DNA of 28,933 nt from Methylococcaceae bacterium (GCA_030618325.1 JAUXDP010000004.1:1-28933), one strand, 5' to 3'. Positions 1-8,554 are shown, numbered from the stretch's first letter. A program made the numbers and translations. Notes: generated from the sequence alone by a model not told the origin.

Positions 1-1
1 T

Positions 2-406
2 ACTTATGATGAAAAAAATAGTTTAAGTACCTATTATGGCAATGTTATTTCGGTTCAGGGGAGTTTGAAGGCAAATTCTGCCAAGATGGCAGCATTTCTT
101 CGGGATGGGGATGTTGATAAATTAATATGGACAGGTAAGCCAGCTCGTTTCAAGCAAACACCAGAAGGTGATAAGGAAGAGATCAACGGACATGCGTTGA
201 CACTAAAATATTACCCCGACAAGGCTTTATTTGTATTAATTAAGCAAGCAGTAGTTACGCAGGGTACCAGTACTTATAAAAGTGATTTAATAAAATATGA
301 TACTCGAAATTCTGTGGTCAGAGCAGGTGAGAGGAATACTGACAATAAACGTGTTAGAGTCATTTTGAAACCCAAGAAAAAGAATAAGCAACAAAAAAAC
401 AAATAA
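2..406 (+). CDS. lptA: LptA, periplasmic LPS transport protein (5' end cut by window)
   Basis: The frame is open from base 2, so this is the C-terminal part of a longer protein; the start lies outside the window. LptA is the periplasmic beta-jellyroll bridge that carries lipopolysaccharide from the inner-membrane LptBFGC complex to LptDE. The visible part has the repeated short beta-strand pattern of the OstA/LptA fold, with segments such as TYYGNV, DKLIWTGKPARFKQ and NGHALTLKYY, and then a lysine-rich tail ending KKKNKQQKNK. It ends in two overlapping-register stops (TAA at 404 and at 407), the second sharing a base with the lptB start. The tight junction with lptB supports the name, because lptA-lptB is the conserved order. 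A TTG at 65 can be read as a start but only because the gene is truncated; the reading frame continues upstream of it. Confidence 0.85.
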   Translation, partial: TYDEKNSLSTYYGNVISVQGSLKANSAKMAAFLRDGDVDKLIWTGKPARFKQTPEGDKEEINGHALTLKYYPDKALFVLIKQAVVTQGTSTYKSDLIKYDTRNSVVRAGERNTDNKRVRVILKPKKKNKQQKNK

Positions 407-408
407 TA

Positions 409-1134
409 ATGGTCCAATTAGCAGCAAAAAACCTTGTTAAAAGTTATTACAAACGCAATGTGGTTGATCATGTTGCATTACATGTCAATACCGGCGAAGT
501 CGTAGGTTTGTTGGGGCCAAATGGTGCTGGAAAAACTACTAGCTTTTATATGCTGGTGGGTTTGATTAAAGCGGATGCAGGAAAAGTTACGCTAGATGGC
601 CGGGATATAACACACTACCCGATGCATGTCAGAGCTAAAATGGGTGTGGGGTATTTGCCCCAGGAGCCCTCCGTATTTCGTAAATTGTCGGTAGCTGATA
701 ATTTGCGTGCAGTATTGCAGCTTCGGCCAGATTTGACGGATGGTCAGATCGAGTTACTTATAGAAGAGTTATTACTGGAATTTAGCGTAAGTCATCTGCG
801 AGATAATATTGCTCTAGGATTGTCTGGTGGAGAGCGTCGAAGAGTCGAAATTGCCAGGGCACTGGCAACCGACCCACAGTTTATATTGCTGGATGAGCCT
901 TTCGCGGGAGTAGATCCACTTTCAGTGATTGATATTCAGAAAATTATTGAACATTTAAGGGAGCGAAATATAGGGATTTTAATTACTGAACATAACGTTC
1001 GAGAGACTTTGGGGATCTGTGACAGAGCTTATATTTTGAACGAAGGCAAAGTCATTGCTGAAGGTGATTCGCAACAAATTGTTGCCCATGATGAAGTAAG
1101 AAAAGTCTATTTAGGTGAGAATTTTAGCCTTTAG
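409..1134 (+). CDS. lptB: LptB, LPS export ABC transporter ATPase
   Basis: Cytoplasmic ATPase that powers LPS extraction by LptFG. All ABC motifs are visible: Walker A GPNGAGKTT (36-44), Q-loop Gln85 in YLPQEPSVF, signature LSGGE (138-142), Walker B ILLDEPFAGVDP with Glu163, and the switch His195 in TEHNVRE. YLPQEPSVFRKL and the length of 241 residues are typical of LptB rather than of other ABC ATPases. Start is the ATG at 409, one base after the lptA stop, so the two are translationally coupled. Its stop codon TAG (1132-1134) abuts a palindromic repeat that fills most of the gap to rpoN; rpoN is probably still co-transcribed. Confidence 0.95.
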   Translation: MVQLAAKNLVKSYYKRNVVDHVALHVNTGEVVGLLGPNGAGKTTSFYMLVGLIKADAGKVTLDGRDITHYPMHVRAKMGVGYLPQEPSVFRKLSVADNLRAVLQLRPDLTDGQIELLIEELLLEFSVSHLRDNIALGLSGGERRRVEIARALATDPQFILLDEPFAGVDPLSVIDIQKIIEHLRERNIGILITEHNVRETLGICDRAYILNEGKVIAEGDSQQIVAHDEVRKVYLGENFSL

Positions 1135-1250
1135 AGGCTGTCTTGTGAAAAATGATCGAAGCGAAAAAGTGGAAAAATTAGGATGGATTTTTGGAAATAT
1201 GGACAATTTTTCCAGTTTAGCAGCCGATTCATTTTTAACAAGATAGTCTC
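1134..1250. repeat. Family B palindromic repeat, copy 1 (MITE-like)
   Basis: A 117-base imperfect inverted repeat fills most of the lptB-rpoN gap. The left end GAGGCTGTCTTGTGAAAAAT pairs with the right end, whose complement reads GAGACTATCTTGTTAAAAAT. A second paired block, GTGGAAAAATT against AATTTTTCCAG, lies inside, so nearly the whole element could fold on itself. The element starts on the last base of the lptB stop and stops about 20 bases before the rpoN ribosome site. A related copy lies inverted at 13558-13682. No open frame of note lies inside and I see no clear target duplication. Confidence 0.7.
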
Positions 1251-1284
1251 TTGGTCTACTATTAGTAACTGGAGATAGACAAAA

Positions 1285-2766
1285 ATGGCGATGAAACAAT
1301 CCTTACAGTTACGAATTGGTCAGCAGTTATCGATGACCCCACAATTACAGCAGGCGATCAAGCTGCTGCAATTGTCTACAATGGACTTGCAACAAGAAAT
1401 TCAGCAGGCGCTTGATTCCAATATGATGCTGGAAGTTGCTGAGGAAGAAAGTGGTGATTCTTCTAATCAGGATCCAGTAGGAAATAGCAATGAAGAAGTT
1501 AGTTCGGTAGACAACGAAACTCCGACGACTGATACAGTTGAAAACATGACCGCAGATATTCCTGATGAGTTGCCGATTGACAGCTCTTGGGAAGATGTTT
1601 TTGATGTTGCACAAGTAACATCAGCGGTGCAGGCGACAGCCGAGCAACAGGATTTTGCAGCACAACGCACCAAGGATGAGACTTTACTGGATTATCTGTT
1701 TTGGCAGCTTGATACAATGCGGTTTACAGAACGGGACCGAGCTATTGCTACGGCTATCATTGACTCAGTGAATGATGATGGATATTTGGTCACCCCGATA
1801 GAGAATATATATCAGGGGTTAATGGAGCAGCTTGAAGACCTGGAGTTTGACGAAGTAGAAGCCGTGCTACATCGCGTGCAACGCTTTGATCCAATTGGTG
1901 TTGCAGCAGTTGATCTTGCTGATTGTCTAAAAATTCAATTGCTGCAAATACCTGAATCTACGCCCTTTAGAGACAATGCCCTGCAACTGGTAACCCGATA
2001 TCTTGATGTGCTGGCTGCCCATGACCAGCCTAAGTTATTGCGTAAACTCGCAGTGAATGAACAGCAATTGAGCGAGATTATCGCTCTCATTAGAACATTA
2101 GACCCAAAGCCGGGCAGTCGATTACAAAGTTCTACCGCTGATTATGTTGTTCCTGATGTGTTTGTTTCTAAGGTTAAGGGGAAGTGGCAGGTTAGCTTGA
2201 ATCCGGATATAGCACCAAAGTTACGTATTAATCCTTTTTATTCAAGTATGATTAAACGTGCTGATAATAGTGAGGATAATACTAATATGAAAAATCATTT
2301 GCAGGAGGCGAAATGGTTTATTAAAAGCTTGTACAGCCGAAATGACACATTGTTGCGTGTAGGCAAAAGTATTGTAGTAAAACAAGAAGGTTTTTTTGAT
2401 CATGGCGCTATAGCCATGAAACCCATGGTACTCAGGGATATTGCTGAAGAGCTGGAACTTCATGAATCAACCATTTCAAGAGTAACCACACAGAAATATA
2501 TGCATACTCCAAATGGTATTTTTGAATTAAAATACTTTTTCTCAAGTCATGTATCAACTGAAGCGGGTGGAGAATGTTCCGCAACTGCAATAAAGGCATT
2601 TATTAAAGAGTTGGTGAGTAATGAAACCCCCAAAAAACCTTTAAGCGATAGTAAAATAGCGGAACTATTAAAAGAAAAAGGTATCAATGTAGCAAGGCGT
2701 ACAGTGGCAAAATATCGCGAAGCGATGTCTATTCCCTCATCGAGCCGAAGAAAAACTATTTTATAA
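1285..2766 (+). CDS. rpoN: RNA polymerase sigma-54 factor RpoN
   Basis: Sigma-54 directs RNA polymerase to -24/-12 promoters and depends on AAA+ activators. Region I is typical (KQSLQLRIGQQLSMTPQLQQ then AIKLLQLSTMDLQQEI), followed by an acidic region II (about residues 50-110, rich in E, D, S), the core-binding and helix-turn-helix part with MVLRDIAEELELHESTISRV, and the RpoN box ARRTVAKYRE at 470-479. The length of 493 is normal. Two in-frame ATGs compete: 1285 (MAMKQS) and 1291 (MKQS, the usual family start). GGAG at 1271-1274 is ten bases before the first and sixteen before the second, which favours 1285. It sits downstream of lptB as in Escherichia coli. Confidence 0.97.
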   Translation: MAMKQSLQLRIGQQLSMTPQLQQAIKLLQLSTMDLQQEIQQALDSNMMLEVAEEESGDSSNQDPVGNSNEEVSSVDNETPTTDTVENMTADIPDELPIDSSWEDVFDVAQVTSAVQATAEQQDFAAQRTKDETLLDYLFWQLDTMRFTERDRAIATAIIDSVNDDGYLVTPIENIYQGLMEQLEDLEFDEVEAVLHRVQRFDPIGVAAVDLADCLKIQLLQIPESTPFRDNALQLVTRYLDVLAAHDQPKLLRKLAVNEQQLSEIIALIRTLDPKPGSRLQSSTADYVVPDVFVSKVKGKWQVSLNPDIAPKLRINPFYSSMIKRADNSEDNTNMKNHLQEAKWFIKSLYSRNDTLLRVGKSIVVKQEGFFDHGAIAMKPMVLRDIAEELELHESTISRVTTQKYMHTPNGIFELKYFFSSHVSTEAGGECSATAIKAFIKELVSNETPKKPLSDSKIAELLKEKGINVARRTVAKYREAMSIPSSSRRKTIL

Positions 2767-2842
2767 TTTTCGTTTTCAAAACCCTTAAAAGGGCAGATAA
2801 TAAGCAAGGAAATGGAAAGACAGGGTTAGAGTGGGTTAGTTT

Positions 2843-2871
2843 TTGAACCGATCTTTACGATTAGTCATAAG
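2843..2871 (+). promoter_or_regulatory. Candidate sigma-70 promoter for hpf
   Basis: TTGAAC (2843-2848), a 17-base spacer and CATAAG (2866-2871) lie about 60 bases before the hpf start. The -35 box matches four of six consensus bases and the -10 box also four, with ideal spacing. It would let hpf be made independently of rpoN. This is read by eye with no transcript data. Confidence 0.4.
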
Positions 2872-2930
2872 CTAATAACCTCTTAATTTTAGTAAAGGTC
2901 TCATATTTTTATACCGAGGAGATAATTTTT

Positions 2931-3224
2931 ATGCAAATAAGTATAACTGGCCACCATTTAGATGTTACGGATTCTTTAAAATCTTATGTTGAAACAAAAT
3001 TTCAAAAATTAGAACGACATTTTGATCATGTAACAGATGTTCATGTTATTTTGGGTGTAGAAAAGCTAAATCAAAAAGCTGAAGCGACAGTACATATCAG
3101 TGGAGCAAAATTGTTTGCCGAAGATCACCAAGAAGATATGTATGCAGCTATTGATAGTTTGGTTGATAAATTAGATCGACAGGTGAAAAAACACAAAGAA
3201 AAGATCTCCAATCATCGGGGATAA
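2931..3224 (+). CDS. hpf: Ribosome hibernation promoting factor (short HPF/YfiA type)
   Basis: A short HPF of 97 residues, the size of the enterobacterial short form that joins ribosomes into inactive 100S dimers together with RMF. The whole protein is one ribosome-binding alpha/beta domain: it opens MQISITGHHLDVTDSLK, has a central beta-strand segment near HVILGVEKL, and ends with the basic helix DKLDRQVKKHKEK. It lacks the C-terminal dimerisation domain of long HPFs. Start ATG at 2931 follows a good ribosome site (CGAGGAGA, GGAG about ten bases before). The position after rpoN is the conserved one. A strong terminator follows, so transcription from rpoN/hpf probably stops before rapZ. Confidence 0.95.
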   Translation: MQISITGHHLDVTDSLKSYVETKFQKLERHFDHVTDVHVILGVEKLNQKAEATVHISGAKLFAEDHQEDMYAAIDSLVDKLDRQVKKHKEKISNHRG

Positions 3225-3243
3225 ATACGAAATGTAGCTAACC

Positions 3244-3275
3244 AAAAAAGGCATCCATGCAGATGCCTTTTTTTT
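3244..3275 (+). terminator. Rho-independent terminator after hpf
   Basis: AAAAAAGGCATC (3244-3255), loop CATGCA, then GATGCCTTTTTTTT (3262-3275). The stem is perfect, has a GC centre and ends in eight T residues. It lies 20 bases after the hpf stop. The A-run on the left lets it work on the other strand too, but no gene there needs it. Confidence 0.9.
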
Positions 3276-3279
3276 GAAT

Positions 3280-3440
3280 TATACTCTTCGCATTTGATTT
3301 TTTGGCATTCAGGTGCGTCATTTTTTGTGGAGGGTAAGGCGAATAAACGCCGCTGTAGTAATCTACAGCAAGGTTATTCAACGCAGCCATCCGCAAAAAA
3401 GGGCGTGCATGGGCGCTAAAAAATCATGTGCAAGAGTATA
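3280..3440. repeat. Family A long palindrome, copy 1 (hpf-rapZ gap)
   Basis: About 161 bases of nested inverted repeat. Outer arms: TATACTCTTCGCA... on the left against the complement TATACTCTTGCACATGATTT on the right, with GATTTTTTGGC against GATTTTTTAGC further in. The centre is a perfect small hairpin GCTGTAG-TAAT-CTACAGC (3352-3369). Read on the minus strand the core runs GCGTTGAATAACC, hairpin, then TTATTCGCCTT, the same layout as the copies at 4310, 25061 and 26701. The right arm ends 12 bases before the favoured rapZ ATG at 3453, so it would be in the rapZ leader RNA. Confidence 0.75.
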
Positions 3441-3452
3441 CCAATAAGGGAT

Positions 3453-4310
3453 ATGAAATTAATCATTGTTAGTGGACTTTCTGGGTCAGGTAAAAGCATC
3501 GCACTGCATACCTTTGAGGATTGCGGGTATTACTGTATAGATAATTTACCTATTACCTTGCTTCCCGGTTTTGTTAGCAAGATTATGCTGGAAGAGCAAA
3601 AGCTTTATGCAAAAACAGCAATTGGTATCGATGCCAGAAATCAAGGTGAGTTTCTAGTTGCATTTGGCAGAACCCTGGACTTTATTCGAAGCAAAGGGAT
3701 TGATTGCAAAGTATTTTATATGCAAGCCGAAGAAGCGACACTGCTAAAAAGGTACAGTGAAACCAGGCGTCGTCACCCCTTAACAGATCAAAATTTATCG
3801 TTAACCGAAGCGATAAAAGCAGAAAAAGAAATTCTAAAAAATGTTTCAAAGTATGCTGATTTGGTTATAGACACCAGCCGGACTCAGTTTCATCAATTAC
3901 GGATGCTGATCAAAAGCCAGATTGAAGCCGTTGATGCACAACAATTATTGGTGCAGATACAGTCTTTTGGCTATAAACACGGAATGCCCATGAATGCAGA
4001 TTATGTGTTTGATGTCAGGATACTACCTAACCCCTATTGGGTGCAGGAGTTGCGAGGGTTAACAGGGAAAGATCAGGAGGTGATTGATTTTTTGTCATCT
4101 GAAGATATTGTGCAGGAATACTTTGATGGCATGAGTGGCTTTCTTGAGCATTGGATCCCCTATTTTGAGAAAGAAAACCGTAGTTATTTAACCATAGCAA
4201 TAGGTTGTACGGGTGGGCAACATCGTTCCGTTTTTCTGGCAGAAAAATTGGCGGCAAAATTTAAAGCAGATGGTTTAAAGACCCTGGTTCTTCATAGGGA
4301 GTTGAATTGA
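3453..4310 (+). CDS. rapZ: RapZ, RNase adaptor protein
   Basis: RapZ (YvcJ family) binds GlcN6P and small RNA GlmZ and hands it to RNase E, tuning glucosamine-6-phosphate synthase in enterobacteria. The N-terminal domain carries a P-loop GLSGSGKS (8-15) and ITLLPGF; the C-terminal domain has DVRILPNPYWVQELRGLTG and IGCTGGQHRSV. I take ATG 3453 (MKLIIVSG, 285 residues), which matches the family start and length. An upstream in-frame ATG at 3426 lies in the palindrome's right arm and would add nine residues unlike the family. The ribosome site is unusually close (AAGGG at 3446-3450). The neighbour ptsN, normally just upstream, is missing. The 3' end runs into another palindrome. Confidence 0.95.
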   Translation: MKLIIVSGLSGSGKSIALHTFEDCGYYCIDNLPITLLPGFVSKIMLEEQKLYAKTAIGIDARNQGEFLVAFGRTLDFIRSKGIDCKVFYMQAEEATLLKRYSETRRRHPLTDQNLSLTEAIKAEKEILKNVSKYADLVIDTSRTQFHQLRMLIKSQIEAVDAQQLLVQIQSFGYKHGMPMNADYVFDVRILPNPYWVQELRGLTGKDQEVIDFLSSEDIVQEYFDGMSGFLEHWIPYFEKENRSYLTIAIGCTGGQHRSVFLAEKLAAKFKADGLKTLVLHRELN

Positions 4311-4431
4311 TAACTACTCAGATTGCCCTTGTGTTGTCCAATAGCTGCGTTGAAAGTGCTCATTTACACATGTAAACTGCCCGCTTTCGCCTTACTCTTG
4401 AACAACACAAGGGCACAATCTGAATAGTTAT
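4310..4431. repeat. Family A long palindrome, copy 2 (rapZ-gcvP gap), possible terminator
   Basis: Left arm 4310-4341 (ATAACTACTCAGATTG then CCCTTGTGTTGTCCAA) pairs with right arm 4398-4431 (TTGAACAACACAAGGG then CACAATCTGAATAGTTAT), about 28 of 32 positions. The centre reads GCGTTGAAAGTGCTC, a small palindrome TTTACACATGTAAA, and GCTTTCGCCTT. The right arm runs into eight T residues (4431-4438), so on the plus strand it is a plausible strong terminator for rapZ. The gcvP stop codon (4428-4430) lies within the right arm, and the last base of the rapZ stop begins the left arm. The core is shared with the copy at 25061. Confidence 0.8.
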
Positions 4432-7334
4432 TTTTTTTCTTGATAAGCTTCGGTTGGAGTACAAGTACAGACTAAATGCCTATCTCCATAAACATTATCA
4501 ATTCGTGCCACAGGAGGCCAATATTTATCCTCCCTTAATTCATCAAGTGGGTGAAAAGCTTGCTTTCTGGAATAGGGGAACGGCCATTTTTCCTCGAGCA
4601 ATAAATCATGGGTATGGGGTGCATTACGGAGTAGATTATTCTCAGGATCAGCGGTACCTGTTTCCACTTCAGTAATTTCCTTACGTATTGCAATCATAGC
4701 TTCACAAAATCGATCTATTTCACGTTTATTCTCACTTTCGGTTGGTTCAATCATCATGGTGTCCGCAACCGGAAAAGAAACAGTTGGTGCATGAAAACCA
4801 TAATCAACCAGCCGTTTGGCGACATCATCAACCGTAATCCCGCAGGTATGTTTAATGGATCGTAAATCAATAATGCTTTCATGAGCTACCATGCCATTTT
4901 TTCCAGTGTATAGAATCGGGTAAAAAGGTTGCAAACGTGTAGCAATATAATTGGCATTTAAAATCGCCACCTGCGTTGCTCGTTTTAAGCCTCTGGCACG
5001 CATCATGGCGATATAAGCCCAGGAGATGGTTAGGATACTAGCTGAACCCCAAGGTGCGGCTGATATAGTGCCTATAGTTTTGTTTTTGCCCGCAGCAGGA
5101 TTTACGCCTTCAACAACCGGATGATCAGGTAAAAAAGGCGCTAGATGAGCACCAACACCGATAGGCCCCATACCTGGCCCGCCACCACCATGTGGAATAC
5201 TGAAGGTTTTGTGTAAATTGATATGTGCGACATCAGCACCAAAGTGGCCGGGATGACACAGGCCCACCAGGGCATTAAAATTAGCGCCATCCAGATAGAC
5301 CTGGCCACCATGATCGTGAATCAGAGTGCAAATTTCACAGAATGCCTCTTCAAATACCCCATGAGTAGAAGGATATGTAATCATCAAAGCAGCAAGATTT
5401 TTACCATGCTCGCCAAGTTTTTTCTGCAAATCCTCGACGCTGACATTACCTTGGTCGTCACAGGCGACAACGACTACTTTTAGACCGGCCAGTGTCGCGC
5501 TGGCAGGATTGGTTCCATGTGCGGAAGCAGGAATCAAACAGATATCTCGATGACCTTCATTTTTAGTCTCAAGGTATTTTTTAATAACCAATAACCCGGC
5601 ATATTCGCCTTGAGAGCCGGCATTTGGCTGCATGGAAAAAGCATCAAACCCAGTTAATCTACAAAGCATTTCCTCAAATTCTTCAAATAATTGTTGATAG
5701 CCTTGTGTTTGCTCTAACGGTGCAAAAGGATGCATGGCGCTAAATTCGTAAGATGAAAGTGCTTGTAATTCAGTTGCTGCATTGAGCTTCATGGTACAAG
5801 AGCCTAAGGGTATCATTGAGCGATCCAGAGCAATATCTCGCCTAGCCAACCAGCGCATATAGCGCATCATTTCAGTTTCTGAGTGATATTGCTCGAATAC
5901 TGGATGAGTCAAAATCGGGCTGGTACGTTGCAATATTTTTGGAATACATTCTTCAACTTCAGCATCCAGACTATTGATATCAAATTCAGCATGGCTATAA
6001 GAGCTAAAAACGGTCAGCAGCGTAGTAATTTCCTTGCGAGTTGTGGTTTCATCCAGTGAAATACCTAAACTATCTGCATCGACAACTCGTAAATTAATTC
6101 GTGCCTCTTTGGCCCGTGCGGCTATGCGTTTGGCTTGCCCTGGTGCTTGGATGGAAAGGGTATCAAAATAAGCCTGGTTTTGAATGGTAAAGCCAAGTTT
6201 TGTTAAGGCTAAGGCTAAAATTTGGGTAAACCTATGTACTCTGCCTGCGATCAAATGCAAACCTTTACTACCATGATAGATAGCATAAAAGCCAGCAATA
6301 ACCGCAAGCAACGCTTGTGATGTACAAATATTTGAAGTGGCTTTGTCGCGGCGAATATGCTGCTCGCGTGTTTGTAAAGCCATACGGAAAGCTGGCATTC
6401 CCCGCTTGTCCTTGGACAAGCCAATAATGCGGCCTGGTACTGCACGTTTATGTTGGTCATGGGTTGCAAAAAATGCGGCATGCGGGCCACCATAACCCAT
6501 AGGTACGCCAAAGCGTTGCGCGCTTCCGATCACAATATCTGCTCCTTGCTCTCCGGGAGGTTTTAGTAACACTAGACTGAGCAAGTCGGCAGCAACCGTC
6601 AAAAAAGCTTTTTGATTGTGCAACTGATCGGCTATAGGTTTTAAGTTTCCGATTTTACCACTGGACCCCGGGTATTGTACCAATGCGCCAAAAACTAAAA
6701 CGCTATCAAGATCAGTCCAGGGATTACCGATACGAAGCTCATAGCCCAGGCTGTTTGCCCGTGTTTGCACGACAGCAATAGTTTGCGGGTGACAGTCTTG
6801 ATCGACAAAAAATACTGATGAGCTATTTTTGCATATCCGTTTAGCCATAGCCATCGCTTCAGCCGCCGCTGTTGCTTCATCGAGTAAAGAGGCATTAGCC
6901 AGACTCATGCCGGTCAGGTCCATAATCATTTGTTGGAAATTAATCAAAGCTTCCAAACGACCCTGGCTAACTTCTGCTTGATAGGGTGTATATGCCGTAT
7001 ACCAACCCGGATTTTCCAGAACATTGCGTTTGATGACTGCAGGCATAATAGTATCGTAATAACCCATGCCGATCATGGAGACTAAAACCTGATTCCGTTT
7101 CCGCATTTTTCGCATATAAGCTGCGACGGCTTGTTCGCTGAAATTAGAACGCAGTGCAAAGGCCTGTTTAGTCAATATAGTTTCAGGGATAACTTTTTCT
7201 GTCAGTTCATCCAAAGAGGACAAGTCTAAATAGGCCAGCATTTCATCGATTTGCTGCCTACTGGAACCGATATGACGGCGGATGAAATCTCCGCGCATTT
7301 CCAGGTCTTCAAGATTTTTTCGAGTATCTGACAA
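4428..7334 (-). CDS. gcvP: Glycine dehydrogenase (decarboxylating), glycine cleavage P-protein
   Basis: The PLP-dependent P-protein decarboxylates glycine and loads the aminomethyl group on the lipoyl arm of GcvH. This is the long single-chain form, 968 residues, with both halves fused. The PLP lysine is Lys709 in HKTFSIPHGGGGPG. Other family blocks seen are FIRRHIGSS near the N-terminus, YTPYQAEVSQGRLEALINFQ, SIPLGSCTMKLNA and SAAPWGSASILTISWAYI. The start is a TTG at 7334, supported by a strong AGGAG six bases upstream and by its position 14 bases after gcvT; the next in-frame Met is at residue 13, just before the conserved FIRRH block. It forms an operon with gcvT. Its stop codon is inside a palindromic repeat. 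Confidence 0.97.
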   Translation of the reverse strand: MSDTRKNLEDLEMRGDFIRRHIGSSRQQIDEMLAYLDLSSLDELTEKVIPETILTKQAFALRSNFSEQAVAAYMRKMRKRNQVLVSMIGMGYYDTIMPAVIKRNVLENPGWYTAYTPYQAEVSQGRLEALINFQQMIMDLTGMSLANASLLDEATAAAEAMAMAKRICKNSSSVFFVDQDCHPQTIAVVQTRANSLGYELRIGNPWTDLDSVLVFGALVQYPGSSGKIGNLKPIADQLHNQKAFLTVAADLLSLVLLKPPGEQGADIVIGSAQRFGVPMGYGGPHAAFFATHDQHKRAVPGRIIGLSKDKRGMPAFRMALQTREQHIRRDKATSNICTSQALLAVIAGFYAIYHGSKGLHLIAGRVHRFTQILALALTKLGFTIQNQAYFDTLSIQAPGQAKRIAARAKEARINLRVVDADSLGISLDETTTRKEITTLLTVFSSYSHAEFDINSLDAEVEECIPKILQRTSPILTHPVFEQYHSETEMMRYMRWLARRDIALDRSMIPLGSCTMKLNAATELQALSSYEFSAMHPFAPLEQTQGYQQLFEEFEEMLCRLTGFDAFSMQPNAGSQGEYAGLLVIKKYLETKNEGHRDICLIPASAHGTNPASATLAGLKVVVVACDDQGNVSVEDLQKKLGEHGKNLAALMITYPSTHGVFEEAFCEICTLIHDHGGQVYLDGANFNALVGLCHPGHFGADVAHINLHKTFSIPHGGGGPGMGPIGVGAHLAPFLPDHPVVEGVNPAAGKNKTIGTISAAPWGSASILTISWAYIAMMRARGLKRATQVAILNANYIATRLQPFYPILYTGKNGMVAHESIIDLRSIKHTCGITVDDVAKRLVDYGFHAPTVSFPVADTMMIEPTESENKREIDRFCEAMIAIRKEITEVETGTADPENNLLRNAPHTHDLLLEEKWPFPYSRKQAFHPLDELREDKYWPPVARIDNVYGDRHLVCTCTPTEAYQEKK

Positions 7335-7348
7335 ATTGATTCTCCTGG

Positions 7349-8488
7349 TTATCCTCGATAATAATGGTGTGGAACAAAGGGCATGGAAGCGACCTTGACT
7401 GGCAGGTTTCGACCTCTCACCAATGCGGTAAGTTCTGCATCAATAGTACAGTATTTGCTGGCAACATAAGCCATTGCAACAGGTGTCCCGATACTTGGCC
7501 CAAAGCCGCCACTGGTTATTATGCCAACGCGTTCATTATTCTGATTGAAAAGCTCCGCACCTTCACGAACCGGAGTGCGTCCCAAGGGCAAGATCCCTAC
7601 ACGCTGTCGGTCAGGTCCAGATTGTAATTGCGCAATGATTGTCTGTGCCCCGGGAAACTCAGGTTTTTTGCCATCGGGTTTAAGATAATTTCGATCGATA
7701 ACCCAATGCAGTCCAGCTTCTATTGGCGTTGTCGTGGCATCTATATCATGACCATATAAACACAAACCCGCTTCAAGCCGTAAAGAATCTCGGGCACCTA
7801 AGCCGATTAGCTGCACTTGTTCTTGAGCCAATAATAGTCGAGCTAATTCTTCCGCTTGATCGTTTGGAAGCGATATTTCATAACCGTCCTCACCGGTATA
7901 CCCACAGCGACTGATTTGACAGGTCATACCAGCAATAGTGACTTCTGAAGTTGCCATAAAAGGGATAGACGCAGAACCTTCAGAAATTAGCGATTCAAGA
8001 ATCTCAGCCGCACAAGGTCCCTGTAAGGCGAGCAACGCCAGGTTTTCCAGTATTATTGGAGAACATCCGTCGGATAGTCGTTCACTTAAATATTCATAAT
8101 CCTGTTGCTTACATGCGGCGTTTACGACCAGCAACCAGTTATCCTCTAAACGACTGACAATCAAATCATCTAGGATCCCGCCTTGTTCATTGGTAAAAAC
8201 AGTATAGCGCTGTCGATGATTCTTCAATCCATGAATATTACCAGGAACAAGTTTTTCCAGTTCAGCACCAGCATTTTCGCCATGCAATCGAATCTGTCCC
8301 ATATGAGAAATATCGAAAAGACCGGCATATTTTCGAGTATGCAAGTGTTCTTTGATAATGCCTGATTTATAACTAACCGGCATTTGATAGCCAGCAAAGC
8401 CGACCATTTTTGCACCTAACTCCAAATGTAAATCGAAAAGGGCTGTTTTTTTCAGCGGTGTGTAGATAGGTGAAGAAAGCCCAGACAT
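7349..8488 (-). CDS. gcvT: Aminomethyltransferase, glycine cleavage T-protein
   Basis: The T-protein releases ammonia from the aminomethyl-lipoyl GcvH and passes the one-carbon unit to tetrahydrofolate, giving 5,10-methylene-THF. Family marks: PLKKTALFDLH near the N-terminus, GLFDISHMGQI (57-66), GGILDDLIVSR with the conserved Asp107/Asp108 pair, CGYTGEDGYEI, and GLGARDSLRLEAGLCLYG. The C-terminal barrel has GIITSGGFGPSIG. At 379 residues it is slightly longer than the E. coli protein. Start ATG 8488 has AGAAGGA eight bases upstream. It is the first gene of a two-gene operon; gcvH, which usually lies between gcvT and gcvP or next to them, is absent here. Confidence 0.96.
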   Translation of the reverse strand: MSGLSSPIYTPLKKTALFDLHLELGAKMVGFAGYQMPVSYKSGIIKEHLHTRKYAGLFDISHMGQIRLHGENAGAELEKLVPGNIHGLKNHRQRYTVFTNEQGGILDDLIVSRLEDNWLLVVNAACKQQDYEYLSERLSDGCSPIILENLALLALQGPCAAEILESLISEGSASIPFMATSEVTIAGMTCQISRCGYTGEDGYEISLPNDQAEELARLLLAQEQVQLIGLGARDSLRLEAGLCLYGHDIDATTTPIEAGLHWVIDRNYLKPDGKKPEFPGAQTIIAQLQSGPDRQRVGILPLGRTPVREGAELFNQNNERVGIITSGGFGPSIGTPVAMAYVASKYCTIDAELTALVRGRNLPVKVASMPFVPHHYYRG

Positions 8489-8554
8489 TTAGTAATCCTT
8501 CTGCTTTGCGATAAATACTAGAAAACCAGTTTAAAACATTCTAACATTTTGTAA

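Noticed and set aside
1111..1299. Minus-strand frame of 62 codons over the lptB-rpoN gap
   Set aside because: It is a translation of the palindromic repeat and overlaps both neighbours.
2782..2793. CCCTTAAAAGGG after rpoN as a terminator
   Set aside because: The stem is short and no T run follows on the plus strand; a promoter-like sequence for hpf lies downstream instead.
3293..3430. Long repeat region before rapZ as a CRISPR fragment
   Set aside because: There is one nested palindrome, no direct repeats with regular spacers, and no cas genes in the window.
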